NCBI RefSeq assembly: GCF_023101765.2
Contig: NC_064230.1
Location: 4,340,001 to 4,404,000 of the forward strand
DNA from: Spodoptera frugiperda
Lineage: Eukaryota > Arthropoda > Insecta > Lepidoptera > Noctuidae
Reading direction: 5' to 3'
DNA length: 64,000 bases
A program made the translations under genes and the position numbers. Of this stretch, positions 24,960 to 36,660 are shown piece after piece (positions within the stretch are counted from its first letter, which is position 1; every line of letters begins with the position of its first letter). Under the pieces are notes generated by a model. The model searched no databases. It saw only the letters and a program-made list of their open reading frames with translations, and was not told the DNA's origin.

Positions 24960-25775
24960 TTACGGTGGCCGGAGATCGTCGCGCGATCCCCGACGCCCGG
25001 AGTGTCTCTCGCGACGGCTGGGGCGTGAGGAGGTTCGTTCTCTCACGCGCCCCGCCTCCTCCTTAGCTAGCATGACTGCTTCGCAGAAGGAGGAGACAGC
25101 ATCCCAGTCCCCCTCGCTCCGCACCATGGCTTGTATCAGTGCCGGACGCGAGAGGGCGCCGTCGCCGACCACATCCCTGAGGACACGGCGGTGCTCAGCC
25201 CACGCAGGGCAGACCGCAAGCGTATGTTCCACCGTGTCCTCCGGGCGGTCTTCGCAGTGATGACACCCGGGCGTTTCCTCCCGCCCAATCAGAAACAGGA
25301 ACCTACCGAAGCTTCCATGTCCGGTAAGCACCTGCGTCAGGCGGTAGGTGAGGACGCCGTGGCGCCTCTCTAGCCACTCCTCAAAGAGGGGACTTACCGC
25401 TGCAATGACAGCGAGCCCAGCCCTTGGTTGCGACAGTCGCTGCTGCCATTCCGCCATGAGATCGCGCCGGAGCTCATCCCGCCACGCATTAATCTGGCGC
25501 GGCAGTGGAGTTTCGCCCCGGCGACGCGCGTCGGCGCGCAAACTAAAGACGCGCGCGAGCACCTTCGCCTCCAAATCCCACGGCGGGAGTCCGGCAAGGA
25601 GGTTGGCCGCCTCTCCGGAGATCGTGCGATATCCGCGGATCACTCGAATGGCCATGACCCTCTGGGACGTGAGCAGCGCCCGAGCTGGCCGCCGCATCAG
25701 GTTCGGCGCCCACACAGGGGCTCCGTAGAGGGCCATGGACCGCACGATCCCCGCGTACAACCTCCGGCAGGAGGC
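24960..25775 (-). pseudogene. R1-clade ORF2, C-terminal part after frameshift
   Basis: A 266-codon frame (25760-24960) holding the region downstream of the RT thumb, from YAGIVRSMALYGAPVWAPN onward. It includes a Cys-His motif, C-H-H-C in GCHHCEDRPEDTVEHTLAVC, typical of R1-clade C-termini. It continues ORF2 but lies in another frame; the break is near 25760-25790, where the upstream frame changes from LLPNLGG to unrelated sequence. Confidence 0.85.
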
Positions 25776-28141
25776 ATTTGGCCCCCGAGGTTGGGCAGGA
25801 GCCGCTTAAGCGCAGCCCCCGTCCGTTCCAACTTAGGAGCCAAACGTCGGAAATGCTCCACGAAGTTCCATCGACTGTCGAGGACGAGTCCTAGGTACTT
25901 CATCGTCGTCTCGACGCCGATGGTAACCCCTCCTGCCGTTATTTGGGACCCATCCGGAGGTGGCGCGTTTCCGCGGCCATGAAAGCACATGGCCTCGGAC
26001 TTGTGGAGCGCCACCTCGAGTCCCAATTGCCGGATCCTTGCAACGACCGTCGCAACCGCTCTCGCCATTAAATTGGCCGCCGCCTGGTGCGACCTCCCGT
26101 GCGCTAGCACCAGCGTGTCGTCGGCGTAGCAGACTACGCTGACACCGTTCGGGAGGTCGGTGCGCAGCACCCAGTCGTAACCGATGTTCCACAGGAGCGG
26201 CCCCAAAACCGAACCCTGTGGAACACCGCGCGACATCTCTCGCCGGTTCCACACACCTTGGTGACCGGGGTAGGTGACGAACCTATCCGTCAGGTAGGCC
26301 TCGATAACACGACGGAGATAGGTAGGCACCCGGTGGTACCGGAGTGCCTCCAGTATGGAGCTCCAGGGTAGGGAATTGAAAGCGTTGGCGATGTCCAGAG
26401 ACACCGCCACAACGACCCCACCCCTGGACACTGCATTCCCCGTCGTGAGGTCTCTTACGCGCATGATGGCGTCCACCGTGGAGCGCCCTCTGCGGAAGCC
26501 GAACTGTCCATCCGCGAGGTCCGGCCCAAGTCCAGACAGGTGCGCGACGAGGCGGTTTGAAATGATCCTTTCGAAGACTTTTCCCACCTCGTCGAGCAGC
26601 ACAATGGGCCGGTATGCGGATGGAGAGTCCGCAGGGCGCCCCGGCTTCTTCACGAGGACCAGTTTTCCCGTCTTCCACTGAAGTGGGAACTGGCCCCTCT
26701 CCAAGCATGCGCTGTAGAGACCTAATAATCGAGGCCCGAGAGCCTCTGAGGCCAGGACCCACGCCTTGCCATGCAGGCCATCGGGTCCTGGGGCGGTGTT
26801 CTTGGCGCCCATCCGGCGCACCGCCGCTCTCATTTCTGCCTCGGTCACCTCCGGAACGATGTCGTCGTCGTCGTCGCTGTGGCCCGCATTGGGCACCGCA
26901 GGGGGCGGAGTCATGGATGGAGGGGTGAAGCCCCTCCATAGTCGGGGGAACAAGGCGCCGACCACCTCTTCCACGATTTCTGGCCGGAGACTCTGAGTCA
27001 GCGGGGGAGCCCAGGTGCGGAGCTTATCGCGCACCATCCGATAGGGGCGCCCCCATGGATCTCTGTTCAGAGTCTCCAGCATCTCCCGGCGGGCTTCCTC
27101 TTTAGCCCGCCAAATCTCCGCTTTTAGGGCGGCCTTTGCCGCCTTGTACCCCTCGTACAACTCCGCCTCTCTTACCTCCGCGTCTGGAGGGCGGATACGG
27201 AGCCTGCGGTGCCTGGTGTACCGGCGTCGCGCAGTAACGCACGTACTGCGTAGAGCAGCCAACTCTTGCGACCACCAGTACACCTGGCGCTTGCGCTGAC
27301 CTGGCCGGACCCGGGGCATCGCCACGTCACATATTTTGGACATGGCGTCCTGGAGCCATCTTGCTTCCTCATCGACGTCGGCAGGCCTGTCTGGTGGTAT
27401 CACCCAATCCTGCACGATTGCGGCTTCCAGGAAAAGCTCCCGGTCCAGCTGTCTTAGCGCCCAACGCGGGCCACATGGGGCCTGTCTGACTGGCGGGTCC
27501 ACGGAGTCGGCGGAGACGTTGAACCGGATGTACCGGTGGTCAGAAAACGTCTCCACCTCCTCCATAACGCGCCAGTCAACAACACGCGGTGACAGAGCGG
27601 GGCTGGCGAACGAGATATCCACCACCGACTCACCCTGCATCCGCACACACGTGGGGACAGAACCCCGGTTCAGGACGACTAGGCCTGTCTCCAGAGCCCA
27701 GTCTTCCACCATCCTACCCCGAACGTCGGTCAACCGGGAACCCCAAGCCAAGTTCTTGGCATTGAAGTCCCCGAGGACAAGCACGGGGAGGGAACGGAAC
27801 CCGACGACGACGTCAACCAACTCCCTCAGGGAGTTGTGGAACTCGACGAGAGTTCGGTTCGGAGAGAAATACACGCCCACCACAGCGATCTCTCCGAACC
27901 GTGCTGCGACACAACCCCGGCCTCTCTGAGCGCTCTCGAGAGTCGGGGTACCGGCGGCGGCCGACGAGATGATGGTCACCGAGCCGTCCAAGTCCGCAAC
28001 CCAGTGATCCCTGGGCGGGACGAAATACGGCTCGGAGACCACAGCGACATTTATTGACCACTGCGCCATGCTCTGGAGTAGAAGGTCCTGAGCGGCGGCG
28101 CAGTGGTTGATATTCGCCTGGAGGAGGCGGAATGGAGTCAT
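25697..28141 (-). pseudogene. R1-clade ORF2: endonuclease + reverse transcriptase
   Basis: ORF2 starts at the ATG at 28141-28139 (MTPFRLLQANINHC). An APE-type endonuclease occupies residues ~1-230: ANINHC, VVSEPYF, LGDFNAKN, SDHRYI. The RT follows at ~440-750: YRPIVLLDEVGKVFE, GFRRGRSTVDAI, SLDIANAFNSLPW, GVPQGSVLGPLLWN and the catalytic VCYADDTLVLAHG. The ATG overlaps the ORF1 stop as TAATG, an arrangement known in R1-clade elements such as SART1, where it couples termination to re-initiation. The frame is lost near 25780, so this copy cannot make a complete protein. Confidence 0.9.
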
Positions 28142-29214
28142 TACTGACAATCCATCACGACCTCCTCCCTGGCGGCATTACGGTTGGCGGTGGCCGCGGC
28201 GGCGGTAGCAGTGGCGACTGCGGCGGCGGCGGTGGCGGAAACGACGGGGGCGGCGGAGGGCCTACCCTTACCCCTGGGTTTGGTAGGCGGGGAGCAGGCC
28301 TTGCTCCCGGCCCGGTGATTGGCCGGCTTGCCAGCCGCCGCACATGCGTCGCAGTGCAGCGGGGCGGTGCACGAGCCGGCCCTATGACCGGGCTGACCGC
28401 AGCGGAAGCAGCGGTCGCTGCGGTCAACCTCCGAGGTGCATTTAACGCTCACGTGGTGGCCCACGTGGCAGCGGTAGCACCTCAGAGGCCGGGCCTCGAG
28501 CAGCTTGACCTGCGCCGAGACCCACCCCACCAGGAGCCTTCTGCCCTCCTTAATCTTTTTGGCCGCTGTCACGGGGCAGCTTACCACCACCGTGCGCAGC
28601 CCCGAGTTGTCCGGACGGATGGTGCCTGCCTTGACCTGGTCAACAGGGCACCCTCCCGTCCTGGCGACAGCGGCCACCACTTCGTGCTCCGTCACGGAGT
28701 CGTCCAGGCCCAATATTCGTACGTCTAGGCACTTGATGGGCCTGGACACGCGGACCTCTTCCGCACCGAGACACGCCCTAATCCTTTCGGCTAGGGCGTC
28801 GGCGGAGGAGCCGCTGGCCGCGCCGGGGACCTCAAGTAGACGGGCTCCAGTTGCCGTCACCTTCATTGAGAACCCGTCAGGGGCCCCGAACTCCGCGGGA
28901 GTCACCGCCCCCTTCAATTTGGCGAGGACGTCGCCATACGTTACGCCCTTCTGGACCGCATCGGGCTGTAGCGTAATAACTACAGCCGCGGTCTTAGGGG
29001 CGAGAAGCAAGGCCGCAGCGCGCTTCTCCTTGCGCTGCTGCTGGCGCCGCAGCCGCTGCGCTTTCTTGCGGCGCTTCCTCGCCTCTTTGGCGACTTTCCT
29101 CGCCTCGCCAACTAATTGCCAGTCACCACTTGCCGGCAGGGTGGGCTCGCCTGTGACTGGGGCAGCTTGCTGAGCCGCTGCACCCTCCTCCTCTTCTGCG
29201 TCCTGTAGACGCAT
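28141..29214 (-). pseudogene. R1-clade ORF1, nucleic-acid-binding C-terminal part
   Basis: A 357-codon frame. A basic stretch near residues 35-70 (ARKRRKKAQRLRRQQQRKE) is followed by an RRM-like region and then three zinc knuckles near 245-310: CYRCHVGHHVSVKC and CFRCGQPGHRAGSC are both C-x2-C-x4-H-x4-C, and CDACAAAGKPANH begins a third, longer one. It stops with TAA at 28143-28141, sharing one base with the ORF2 ATG. An in-frame TAA directly precedes its first ATG, so this is the downstream part of ORF1 separated by a frameshift near 29123-29214. In the family ORF1 binds the element RNA. Confidence 0.88.
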
Positions 29215-30388
29215 TTACTGCCTGCCCGCCAGCCGGAGCCTGCACCACTGGGGGAGCTGGGGCCGTTGCTGGAGGAGCCGCTCGTGGTCTTGCCACCGGT
29301 TGAGTAACGCGGCTAGTCCGACCAGAGGAGGTCAAGGGCCTGGCCGCAACGGCCGCATATGACCTCGAGGTCGCTGAGCTCGAGGCCGCTAGCGGGGGAC
29401 GGAGGAGTTTGCTCTCCAGCACATTAAAACGTTGCTGGAAAGCAGCCATCTCCCTGCGCAGTAGCTCCACCAAATCAGGCTCCGTCGGAGGCTGAGGTTG
29501 ACGTCCTCGGCAAACGGCAAGCTCAGCCTTAGTGGCCCGGAGCTCGGCCTCCAGCGCCGCATTGGAGGCAGACAAGCGCGTCAGCTCCCGCCGCATGTCG
29601 GACAGCTCCCGATGTACTTTTCCCGCCGAGGGAACTCTGCATACGTCAAAGGCCGCCGCCATAATTTCGGCCTCCACCGATCTCAGCTGAGCGGATCCGG
29701 CAGGCTGGGATTTCTTCCCAGCTATCTGGCGGAGTCCCTCCCTGACAGCTTGCCGAAGGGTCTCGGAGCCACGCTCACCATTCAAGCCCTCGGCATCCAC
29801 AACCTCCATCACGGAGGAGTCCGAGTGGACGGCACTGATTAGGGCGCTACCCTCTGCGGCAGGACGCTCAGCCGGCTTGGACCGGGCAGTACCTGCCAAC
29901 CTCTTGCCCTTCCCCTGCCTCCACCCCGCGCGGCCGTGGGGATTTTAGGGGGCCGGAGCCTCCTGCGCGTTGGAGGATGAGGACAATCCCCGACCCTCCT
30001 CCGTCCTGGGGCGCTTGAAAGCCGCCCTTGTCTGGCGCTGTGAGCTGACGCTCGCGGCAAACACTGATGAGGAGTCGGACTCCGAGTCCGACGCCCTCCG
30101 ACTTGGAACCCGTGTGTGGGACTTGCTGGATGAGTCCAGCGCCTCCCCACGGGTATCAGAGCCATTAAGGCTCTCTGCCACAACAACTGCAGGCGAGCTA
30201 AGCTCACCTGCCCTCTCCTCTTCTGGTGGTTTTGTACATTTAATTTTTTTTCCCATATAGTTCCCACGAGTATGGGGGAAATATTCAGTCCACCCAGGCA
30301 GTGCCCCTGTACCTGGGTAAGTGTATATTTGTATCCCAACTGGGGGGTCCACCGGTCCCCCAGCTGGGGGTGCGCTCGAGACTGACAC
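29123..30388 (-). pseudogene. R1-clade ORF1, N-terminal and coiled-coil parts in two frames
   Basis: Two minus frames: 30388-29945 (147 codons, Ser/Pro-rich with SDSESDSSS) and 29899-29123 (258 codons). The second has a likely coiled coil near residues 85-140 (MRRELTRLSASNAALEAEL) and then a Pro/Ala-rich linker. The order low-complexity, coiled coil, basic/RRM, zinc knuckles fits R1-clade ORF1, so these are ORF1 pieces split by frameshifts. 30389-30860 is the 5' untranslated region. Confidence 0.7.
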
Positions 30389-33300
30389 TACTCCTCAGCC
30401 ACGCATACCCTCGCCGCGCACCAGAACTTGGTATTGGAGGAATTTTTTATAGAGGTTAACTTCCTCGCGGTCCGGGCGACCAAGCCAAGACCCTCGTCCC
30501 GTTCAGAGTCATAAAACATGACCATGACCTCTTCCCGGATTACGATATCAACGGTTGCAATCGAGGACAACTTGTGCCCCGATGCTGCTCGTTGGCAGGG
30601 TGAGTGCACAACGAGCACCGTCCTTGCCTCTCCGCCACGCTCTCTGCTAAGTCAGAGAGACGGGTGGAAAGACGCTTCCTCGGAGGCGCAGGCCATGTGC
30701 CAGCACAAAGTCTGCCGCCTTCGGAACCCATCTCGGATTCTTCCGCTCCGTCCAGAAGTTCGCTACAGGCAATAGTCACTCCAACCCTATCACCCCCGTT
30801 AGGGGGACTATTACCTGTACCCAGGGTGCACCGCGGGGAGGTCTTCTGGCACCGCACCCCATCACTTTGTGACTTAGAAAATCCATAATAGTTATTTGAC
30901 TTTCCAATAATTGGTACAACTATCTATATGTTATTGAATAAATGGATATTAAAATACCACATAGAATACAATACAAACAGTTAATTCTAAATGGGAGGAT
31001 GATGGTTTTATCATTGTAAGCCATTGCAATTAAAAAGATGGCGCCGAAGAAAAAAGATATTACTAATCTTAACTTCTAGACTGACCAAAGAGTTTCTTGA
31101 CGGTTGTCTTCGATACAAATGTATGCTTGAATGTCTTTACGACATGGAATATAACACATGATTATTGATTATTTAAATTTCAATATGAATTACATTTAGT
31201 TTCTTTTTATCAATATTAAAATTGACAATAATTGTGGAATTACCACGTAGAACATAGACAAATAGTTCTAAGTGGGGACATTGTGGTTGTAGAGGCGACA
31301 ATATAGCTCAATATTACATAATGACCTAATGTAGTAGCTTTGTAGACTACCCAAAGTACAGGACATACAGTACTGTGTCAGCAATCACCTACAAAAGCCA
31401 AATTTGAAACACAAAGCACATACTGAGAGTCCATACACTATTTAAAGAGTTTCTTGACGGTTGTCTTCGATACAAGTTACACGATACTAAGAAGATATTT
31501 AATGTACATTTCTTTATCAGTTCAAATATTGATATATATACTGATTGATATATAACACCTCTGGTGCCTGAATGTAGTGCTTCCTTCAAGACATGAAACA
31601 TTATTTAGAAAATTCATTGATTTTACAGTTAATACTGATGTGGTCATAAACATTGAATTAAATATTTGTCGGGATTAAGCCGTAATGAAGTTAAATATAA
31701 CGTTATAGTTAAATAATCGAGGACAAGGGAGTTTCTTGACAGTTGCCTTGACAATATTTGGACAAATATATCGCATCTACAAGCTACATAGTCACAAACA
31801 CTGATTGAGTAAACCTCATCGGACACCTTACGTGACGTAATGGAAACAATCTATGCCATGTTCAATATTTAATACATATTGATATATCACATTGAGTATT
31901 TAACAAACGTGAGGCCTTTGGACACAAGCCATATTAGTTCAAACATCCTTAGATTTAAGACAATATAATTCACGCGACATATATCGACGCACACATTAGA
32001 ACAAACGCGGTTGTCACTAGCACATTGCTTGACTGTCTTCGACACAACTTTGTATATTATGTTGTCTTCGATACAACTCTCTTACAATATTTCAAATGAG
32101 AGGAAAATATTTGTAAGTAGTAGTCTACAAGGTGACAGACTACACACTTGGAAGTAGGTACTGATTGAGTACCTTATCGGGAAAAATACAGACAAAGACA
32201 ATGCGAAGAATGCTTCGTAACTATACTCCTATTCGGATTAAGTTTGCTGTACGTATAAAATGGCAATACAAATCGTTTCTTGACGGTTGTCTTCGATACA
32301 ACTTTGGAAATATTCGTATTATGTTAATACGTAGGAAGCATTTGTAGAAACACGCTTATGAGACTAAACACCACTTAGATATACTGACTAGGTGAGTCTC
32401 ACTTGAATACTTATACAGAACACCGACATCCATAAACACCAGTTATCTTCCTAAGTAGCACACAGCCAGCGCACAAGATATATCAAAGAGGGGAATGATT
32501 TAACTCCATAGACTGCTCGCTACACTAGTCATTGTCGTAAAACATACAACTTTGATATGACCGTTCTTTGTTTCTTGACGGTTGTCGTTCGATACAACTC
32601 TAATGCAATACTTTGACCATGAAATATGTAGCGATCATTACATAAGTAGCTGTACATGACACTACAAACTACTTGGAAATACTGAGTAAGTCTCAGCGGA
32701 CGACAAAATGAAGAAAGGCGCCCCGCCTTGTGGGACATGGAATATTTAGGTTGGATAAACTAGCAACATCAAATTATAATAAATATACAATTGAAATATT
32801 GAAATACCACTTAGAACCACAATAATTATTCCAAGTGGGGAAATTGATGTTTTATATTGAGTCGTAAGAATATTAAAGAATAGCTAGTCATTGAACAATG
32901 CCTTAAGACAATTAGAGACACAGGATACAATATATAGTGTCTTGACGGTTGTCTGCGACACACGCTAACATACAACACTCATAGAACATTAGATATAGTT
33001 GCAGTCAGTAATATTGTTGTACCAAATATCGACGCGCACAGCGTCTCACCGGACGGTGAGTGTAGATGAAAACTTTATAGGCATACCAAAGATTCGTATC
33101 AAACTTTTGGATGACAAACTATCTAATGAGTTTCTTGACGGTTGTCCTTCGATAGAACTTTATAAATACAATACTGTTCCTTGCATTTGTAGAAACAGTA
33201 GAGAAATATTTGTAACTATGTAGATGTACATGAAGCTACAGCTACAAGACGCGCAGTCATACTGCATAATATAAGTAAATGAATATAATGATATTGCACA

Positions 33301-34038
33301 TACGTAGGACCTCTATATCCATACTGTTGATACATCAAGTTCCACGTACAAAACCACGTCAATGGCGGTCTAAGTGGAGGAATTGTTTCATAAATCTTGT
33401 GAAGACGTTCAGAGACATGTCGGTAAATACCATTTACATTGTCATTGTTAAACATATTCTTTTTAATTCTCTGTTGAAATTACTTGATTGTAGCACATCA
33501 TATTTTCACAACCGCAGTCATTCTTGCGGACAAAGAACTAAACCAGCTTATGCTTACACGTTATGCTTAAGGGAAGCTTTTAAAACTTATATTTGTGCCA
33601 TTTCCAAATCAATGGAGTTTCTTGACGGTTGTCTTCGAGGCAACTCTGACAAATACATATTTGGTATTGAAAAATATATTCGAAGTGAGACGTAGAACAT
33701 TTCAAACACCTTCTCATGTTATAAACTCAATATTTTGGAAATTGTATCAGAACAATTATGTACTAAACATATGTTCCAAAGCTCAGGGCCTTGGAACATC
33801 AGACCATGGCAACACGCAAGAAAATACAAGGTACTACATATTTCTTATAGGATTTCATTCTGCAGACGTATCATTGAATTGTTGAGTCAAATATGAACAC
33901 TTGATCAACCATTGTCTTATAATTTTACTTCGTATGTGATATTTAATGAGTTTCTTGACGGTTGTTCTTTTATGTAACATATATTTTATCTTAATACATA
34001 TTTCATATCACATGTAATACTGAAAAGGATATCTTGTG

Positions 34039-34482
34039 TAGAACGACCGTAGAGCAGCATCCTCCTCCTCAGTCGTACATTCTTGACAGAATGCTCGTGG
34101 TTGACAATGATGCATTTTCCCTGGATATCGTAGCTCTCGCGATGCGCCTCCACTTGTTGCGGTCTTCACCCGTAACCCTGGGCACGGGTTCCGCGTTATA
34201 CCCCGCAGGACTGGGTCCCTGCTGAACTTCGCCATCTACACACTCCGGCCTACTGAAGTGTAAGATGCCCACCCCCGCGACATGGACGCGCCAGACAGGA
34301 ATTGCCCAAGTGAAGAGTAGAGAAGGTGACTCTACTCCCCCCAGGGCCGAGTTAATGGGCGTGTATGATCCCACACCCAAAGGCTTAGCACTACCACTAC
34401 TACAAATATAAATAAAACAACATTCAGTTGTTGTATCTTGTAAATACTAATTCTAGAATACATTTATGTACTCGCCATTACA
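34039..34482 (+). repeat. GC-rich module G, copy 3 (minus frame open)
   Basis: Module G with its minus frame fully open: 103 codons, 34380-34069, starting MGVGSYTPINSALGGVESPS and ending in GEDRNKWRHIAR and LSRMYD. The frame is equally open in copy 4 and nearly so in copy 5. The D-R-x-K-W-R pattern resembles C-termini of some LINE ORF2 proteins, so a retroposed LINE fragment is one explanation, but I cannot place it. The module sits after a box A copy (33950) and the array's TAGAACGACC box, in place of HP4. Confidence 0.7.
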
Positions 34483-35881
34483 GGGTATTTTGTCGGTATG
34501 AAATATATTTTATTCAAAAGATACATCAACATTACACAGTTCTCTCCTCACTCGAACATATTAGTTTACATAGTACAAAGTGTCTTTAAACGACTAGAGT
34601 ACAGTAGTACTTTACATTTTGCGAAAAGATCGACACAAACACTTTATTAAAAAATCATAAAAAATATTTTTATGAAGAAAACTTATTTTCCCATACATTT
34701 TGACGCATGTCACACAGAGACAAGACTAATTTCCATTATGTACGTTTAACAAAAAACAAATGACACGTTAGTGACGTCATGCACAAAATGACAAGGACAG
34801 ACACATTTATGTTATCGTTGTCTCTCTTTAATGCAGATGTAGAATTACCTTTGCTCTAGTCTCTAGCGATGATTTACATAACAATACAATGAAGTTTCTT
34901 GATAGTTGTCTTCGATACAACTATTTTACAATATTTCAATCATGAAATGTGGGAAAATACAAGTAACCCTACAATGTAGATTATTTAAAGAGTTTTTTAA
35001 TGGTTGTCTTCGACACAATTCTTATGTTTTAAACATAAGTGGGAACTATTAAAAAGTAATTGTTTGTGAGACTACAAACTACTTGGAAATACTGAGTTAT
35101 ATAATATGGAATTACCACATAGAACGACAACTTGTTTTTAAATACCACGTTATTTACAAAGACGAAATATACAGTCAAGTACCTAAAAATTTGTCAATAC
35201 ACGAGACAATGGACATCGATTCGGACGCATCAGAAGATTTTGAGTTATTTTAAATATAATTTCAAGCGTCAAAATAAATAACAACTAGAGAACTAGCAAT
35301 ATAATGCAATGAGCGCTACAACGTGGCATCACAATGAAGGCGATTCTAACTTGACGCCCGTCTTTAATACAACTTTACAATATTTGCAATACTCTGTAGA
35401 CATTTTACATAATTTAAATAGGAACAATAGCAACAAATTTGCAATCAACATTAAACATTATTCAAATACATTCTGCAAAGTGTTTCTTGACGGTTGTCTT
35501 CGATACAACTTTAATTTACGTATTAGTTAAATACGTGAAACATTATTTTGCAAATTCATATATTTTAAGTCAATAATGTGAATGTGTTAACACACTCATT
35601 AAAACATTGAGCACAGATTAGAAAGACAGTGCAGTGAATGCACCATAATGTTCTAAGAGTCATTTTGAGTTTATTTTGATTAGTGGAGTTTTTTGCTGGC
35701 TGTATTCGATACAACATTAGAAAATGTTCGTATTACATGAATACGAAGGAAACATTTGTTAGTAATCCTTTATTAGACTACCAATTACTATTCGGATATA
35801 GGAACATAATTATCAACATGCCACAGTAATAGCACAAATTCTCAGACTACAATATAACTCACAATGTAGATTATTTAAAGA

Positions 35882-36000
35882 GTTTCTTGATGGTTGTCTT
35901 TGACACAATTCTTATGTTTTAAACATAAGTGGGAAATATTGAAGAGTAGTTGTTTGTGAGACTACAAACTACTTGGAAATACTGAGTTATATAATATGGA
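35882..36000 (+). ncRNA. Structured repeat unit, exemplar 3 (most complete)
   Basis: Box A at 35882; HP1 at 35911-35929 (CTTATGTTT/AAACATAAG, one-base centre); then TGGGAAATATT; HP2 with AGTAGTT (35945-35951) and AACTACT (35967-35973); then TGGAAATACTGAG. HP1 and HP2 are perfect in the same copy. The lead-in ATTATTTAAAGAG before box A is shared with the units at 9560, 12275, 12910, 16354 and 34992. No expression evidence is available from sequence. Confidence 0.38.
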
Positions 36001-36484
36001 ATACTTTAATATTGTGCGACAAAGTACAGTCACATGAATAAATAATTGTCTCTTGTTCTAGGATAACGAGTTTCTTGACGGTTGTCTTTGATGTAACTCT
36101 TACAAGAGTGTCGGAACTACAATGTTCCACTTTACTTGTGAACATACATTATTGCTTACTTCGTTCGTTATTGAATTAAAATATTTCAAGAGACATTTCT
36201 CAATTGTCGAAATATTGTTATAGCATTAAATATTGGTACCTATATTAATTGGTTTCTTGCCGGTTGTCCTCGATACAAGTATGACAAATGTTTCATACAA
36301 TAGAACTAATATGTTCACAGGAAACATTCAGTACAATTTAATATACATTTCAATGGAATATTTTTATTAAAGTCAAATATATTGCTTTACTAATGAAGAA
36401 GTAAACTTGTCTGCTAGCTTCACGAACTAATGAGTTTCTTAACGGTTGTCTTTGATACAAGGATGATCGAACATAATGGTACTA

Positions 36485-36660
36485 AGAGTGGGTTTTAAGT
36501 GTGGGAGAGTCATGCTTTGGCAAGAATGGGCCGGCTCGACAGGAGTGATACCACGGCTTCACAGAAAACCGACGTGAAACAACACTTGCGTTCTGGAGGT
36601 TACCGGAGGTCCAATCCCCCCCCCACTTCCCAAACTTCCCAACTCCCAAGGTAATTACAA
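36485..36660 (-). mobile_element. LINE 3' fragment
   Basis: A short GC-richer fragment that includes GGAGTGATACCACGGCTTCA, AGAAAACCGACGTGAAACAA and a C-run. Sequences of this kind are common 3' ends of non-LTR elements in moth genomes (recalled, not searched). The paralogous array unit at 59234 lacks it after GGTACTAAGAG. A clear target-site duplication was not found, so the borders are approximate. Confidence 0.5.

Larger units (their letters stand above)
24642..30860 (-). mobile_element. Full-length R1-clade non-LTR retrotransposon, 15-bp TSD
   Basis: A 6.2-kb GC-rich LINE in minus orientation inside the AT-rich array. Its poly(A) tail reads as a T-run at 24640-24669. ATCACTTTGTGACTT is repeated at 24627-24641 and 30861-30875, a target-site duplication that shows a complete insertion. 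ORF1 carries CCHC zinc knuckles and ORF2 an endonuclease and RT of R1 type, joined by TAATG. No TTAGG repeats or 28S sequence flank it, so it is not a telomeric or rDNA insertion. Several frameshifts make it inactive although the insertion looks fairly young. A 3'-UTR-only relative lies at 51319-51472. Confidence 0.93.
30876..36480 (+). repeat. Array segment g
   Basis: Box A copies at 31092, 31449, 31731, 32033 (partial), 32061 (partial), 32275, 32570, 32939, 33130, 33617, 33950, 34894, 34992, 35348 (variant), 35482, 35688, 35882, 36070, 36252 and 36434. Box D copies near 31985 and 33030. Notable hairpins: HP1 CGTATT/AATACG in the copy at 32275, HP2 GTAGTCT (32120-32126) with AGACTAC (32137-32143), and HP1/HP2 in the copy at 35882. 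Module G copy 3 lies at 34039-34482. 31731-31850 resembles 14911-15020. Confidence 0.8.

Noticed and set aside
25348..28728. Long plus-strand open frames opposite the R1 LINE
   Set aside because: They are antisense shadows of GC-rich ORF1 and ORF2 without recognisable domains.
24642..30860. Telomeric TRAS/SART insertion or R1 in 28S rDNA
   Set aside because: Neither TTAGG repeats nor 28S sequence flank the element; the TSD is array sequence.
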